Source of the DNA: Candidatus Nanoanaerosalina archaeon
GTDB lineage: Archaea; Nanohalarchaeota; Nanosalinia; Nanosalinales; Nanoanaerosalinaceae
NCBI GenBank assembly: GCA_022729275.1
Contig: JALDAH010000043.1
Location: 1-6,936, forward strand
Reading direction: 5' to 3'
DNA: 6,936 bases
The notes beneath the pieces are model-generated. The model was not told the DNA's origin. It did no database searches and worked only from the letters and a program-made list of their open reading frames with translations. The position numbers and the translations under genes are program-made. Below are positions 6,130 to 6,936 of the stretch, piece by piece; position 1 is the stretch's first letter; every line of letters begins with the position of its first letter.

Positions 6130-6936
6130 ATGCCAGGGGATAGAAAGAGGATGACGGCAAGAAGATTGATGATGGAAGACATAGTCAATGGTAACTACTA
6201 CAAGAGAGAGGGATTTGAACCCAATTTTTTGATAACTCCTTCCGGAGTAAATGCTTCAAGAACAGAAGTTGTTGGTACTGTCGTTGATACTTTTGTTAAT
6301 GATGAATCTTCTTATGGAGCTCTCACCATGGATGATGGTTCAGAAGTATTGAGGATCAAGTTTTTTCAAGATCTGAGCGACATGGAAGGCTTTGAAGAGG
6401 GAGACATAGTTCAAGTTGTGGGCAAAATAAGAAAATATGACGATGAGATCTACGTTCAGCCAGAGTTCCTTAAAAAGAGGGATATCGCATATGAGTTACT
6501 TCACATGCTTGAAGCTCGCGAGACAAAGAACAGATGGAAGGGACTTGTTGAGAAAATAGGAGAATATTTTGAGGAAGACAGATCAGAAGAAGACATACTG
6601 GAGGAGATGAAGGGAACTGGTTTTGATGAATCGGATATCAAAGCAGTTCTAAAATATGTTGACCCCGATGAACAGTTCGACACAGCTAAGGAAATGGAGT
6701 CTGGAAACGCGTCTTTCTCCCGTTCGGAGATGGAAGATACCGAAATGGAAAAAGAAGGGGATAAAAGAACTGTACTGGGCGTCATAGAGGATATTGATGA
6801 TGGTGAAGGTGCTGGTTATAGCGACATCATCGAAAAATCAGATCTTTCCGAGGAAAGGGTCGAGTCAGTTATAAATGATTTGCTGAGTGATGGTACATGT
6901 TATGAGCCCAAACCAGGTAAGATAAAGAAGCTTTGA
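6130..6936 (+). CDS. RPA-like OB-fold ssDNA-binding protein with C-terminal winged helix
   Basis: This 268-residue protein resembles the archaeal RPA-associated family (COG3390 type), whose members bind single-stranded DNA or assemble with RPA during replication and repair. The N-terminal MTARRLMMEDI (8-18) fits the conserved segment before the fold. An OB fold spans about 43-113: TEVVGTVVDTF, GALTMDDGSEVLRIKFF and GDIVQVVGKIRKYDDEIYVQPEF. A helical region follows (about 117-176), then an acidic, probably flexible linker (about 181-210, rich in Glu, Asp and Ser). The protein ends in a winged-helix domain (about 213-268) finishing YEPKPGKIKKL, very like the MCM tail encoded just upstream. No zinc motif is visible. 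The ATG at 6130 follows a clear SD sequence, and the TGA stop is the last codon of the window. Pairing with mcm supports a replication role. The OB-fold call is strong; the exact RPA subfamily and partner are inferred. Confidence 0.82.
   Translation: MPGDRKRMTARRLMMEDIVNGNYYKREGFEPNFLITPSGVNASRTEVVGTVVDTFVNDESSYGALTMDDGSEVLRIKFFQDLSDMEGFEEGDIVQVVGKIRKYDDEIYVQPEFLKKRDIAYELLHMLEARETKNRWKGLVEKIGEYFEEDRSEEDILEEMKGTGFDESDIKAVLKYVDPDEQFDTAKEMESGNASFSRSEMEDTEMEKEGDKRTVLGVIEDIDDGEGAGYSDIIEKSDLSEERVESVINDLLSDGTCYEPKPGKIKKL

Noticed and set aside
1..6936. Novel defence, mobile or RNA system
   Set aside because: All long open frames are accounted for by core translation, transcription and replication genes. 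The gene-free stretches are at most about 145 nt and hold only promoters, T-tracts and leaders. I saw no repeat array, tRNA-like cloverleaf, transposase or integrase.

Overview
The window is archaeal. GatD and GatE (the archaeal-only Glu-tRNA(Gln) amidotransferase), a TATA-box-binding protein (TBP) and a single MCM helicase all point to Archaea. The intergenic regions agree, with TATA-like boxes and oligo-T stretches that fit archaeal terminators. The DNA is moderately AT-rich. It favours AGA/AGG for arginine and ATA for isoleucine, and the proteins are rich in Glu, Asp and Lys. A small-genome euryarchaeal or DPANN-type lineage is possible, but the sequence alone does not let me name a phylum.

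All six protein genes lie on the + strand, in two or three transcription units. (1) Positions 2-3328 form a tight cluster: the 3' part of gatD (its 5' end lies outside the window), a P-loop NMP-kinase-like gene of the UPF0200 type overlapping gatD by 14 nt, and gatE 2 nt further on. GatD is the asparaginase-like, ammonia-producing subunit. GatE is the Glu-tRNA(Gln) kinase/amidotransferase subunit. Together they make Gln-tRNA(Gln) by the indirect route. A T-rich tract ends this unit. (2) Positions 3474-4013 encode TBP, with its own TATA-like promoter upstream and a T-run terminator downstream. (3) Positions 4121-6936 encode MCM, starting at TTG behind a good Shine-Dalgarno (SD) sequence. A gene for an OB-fold, RPA-like single-stranded-DNA-binding protein follows, with its SD sequence overlapping the MCM stop codon. 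This pair is probably co-transcribed and serves DNA replication or repair.

The window is core information processing. I found no mobile element, CRISPR array, tRNA or rRNA, toxin-antitoxin pair or defence system, and no convincing unknown system. The points most worth checking are the UPF0200 gene lodged between gatD and gatE, the matching C-terminal winged-helix tails of MCM and the OB-fold protein, a short C-x-C knuckle in the MCM zinc motif, and a heptamer that occurs twice upstream of both tbp and mcm.
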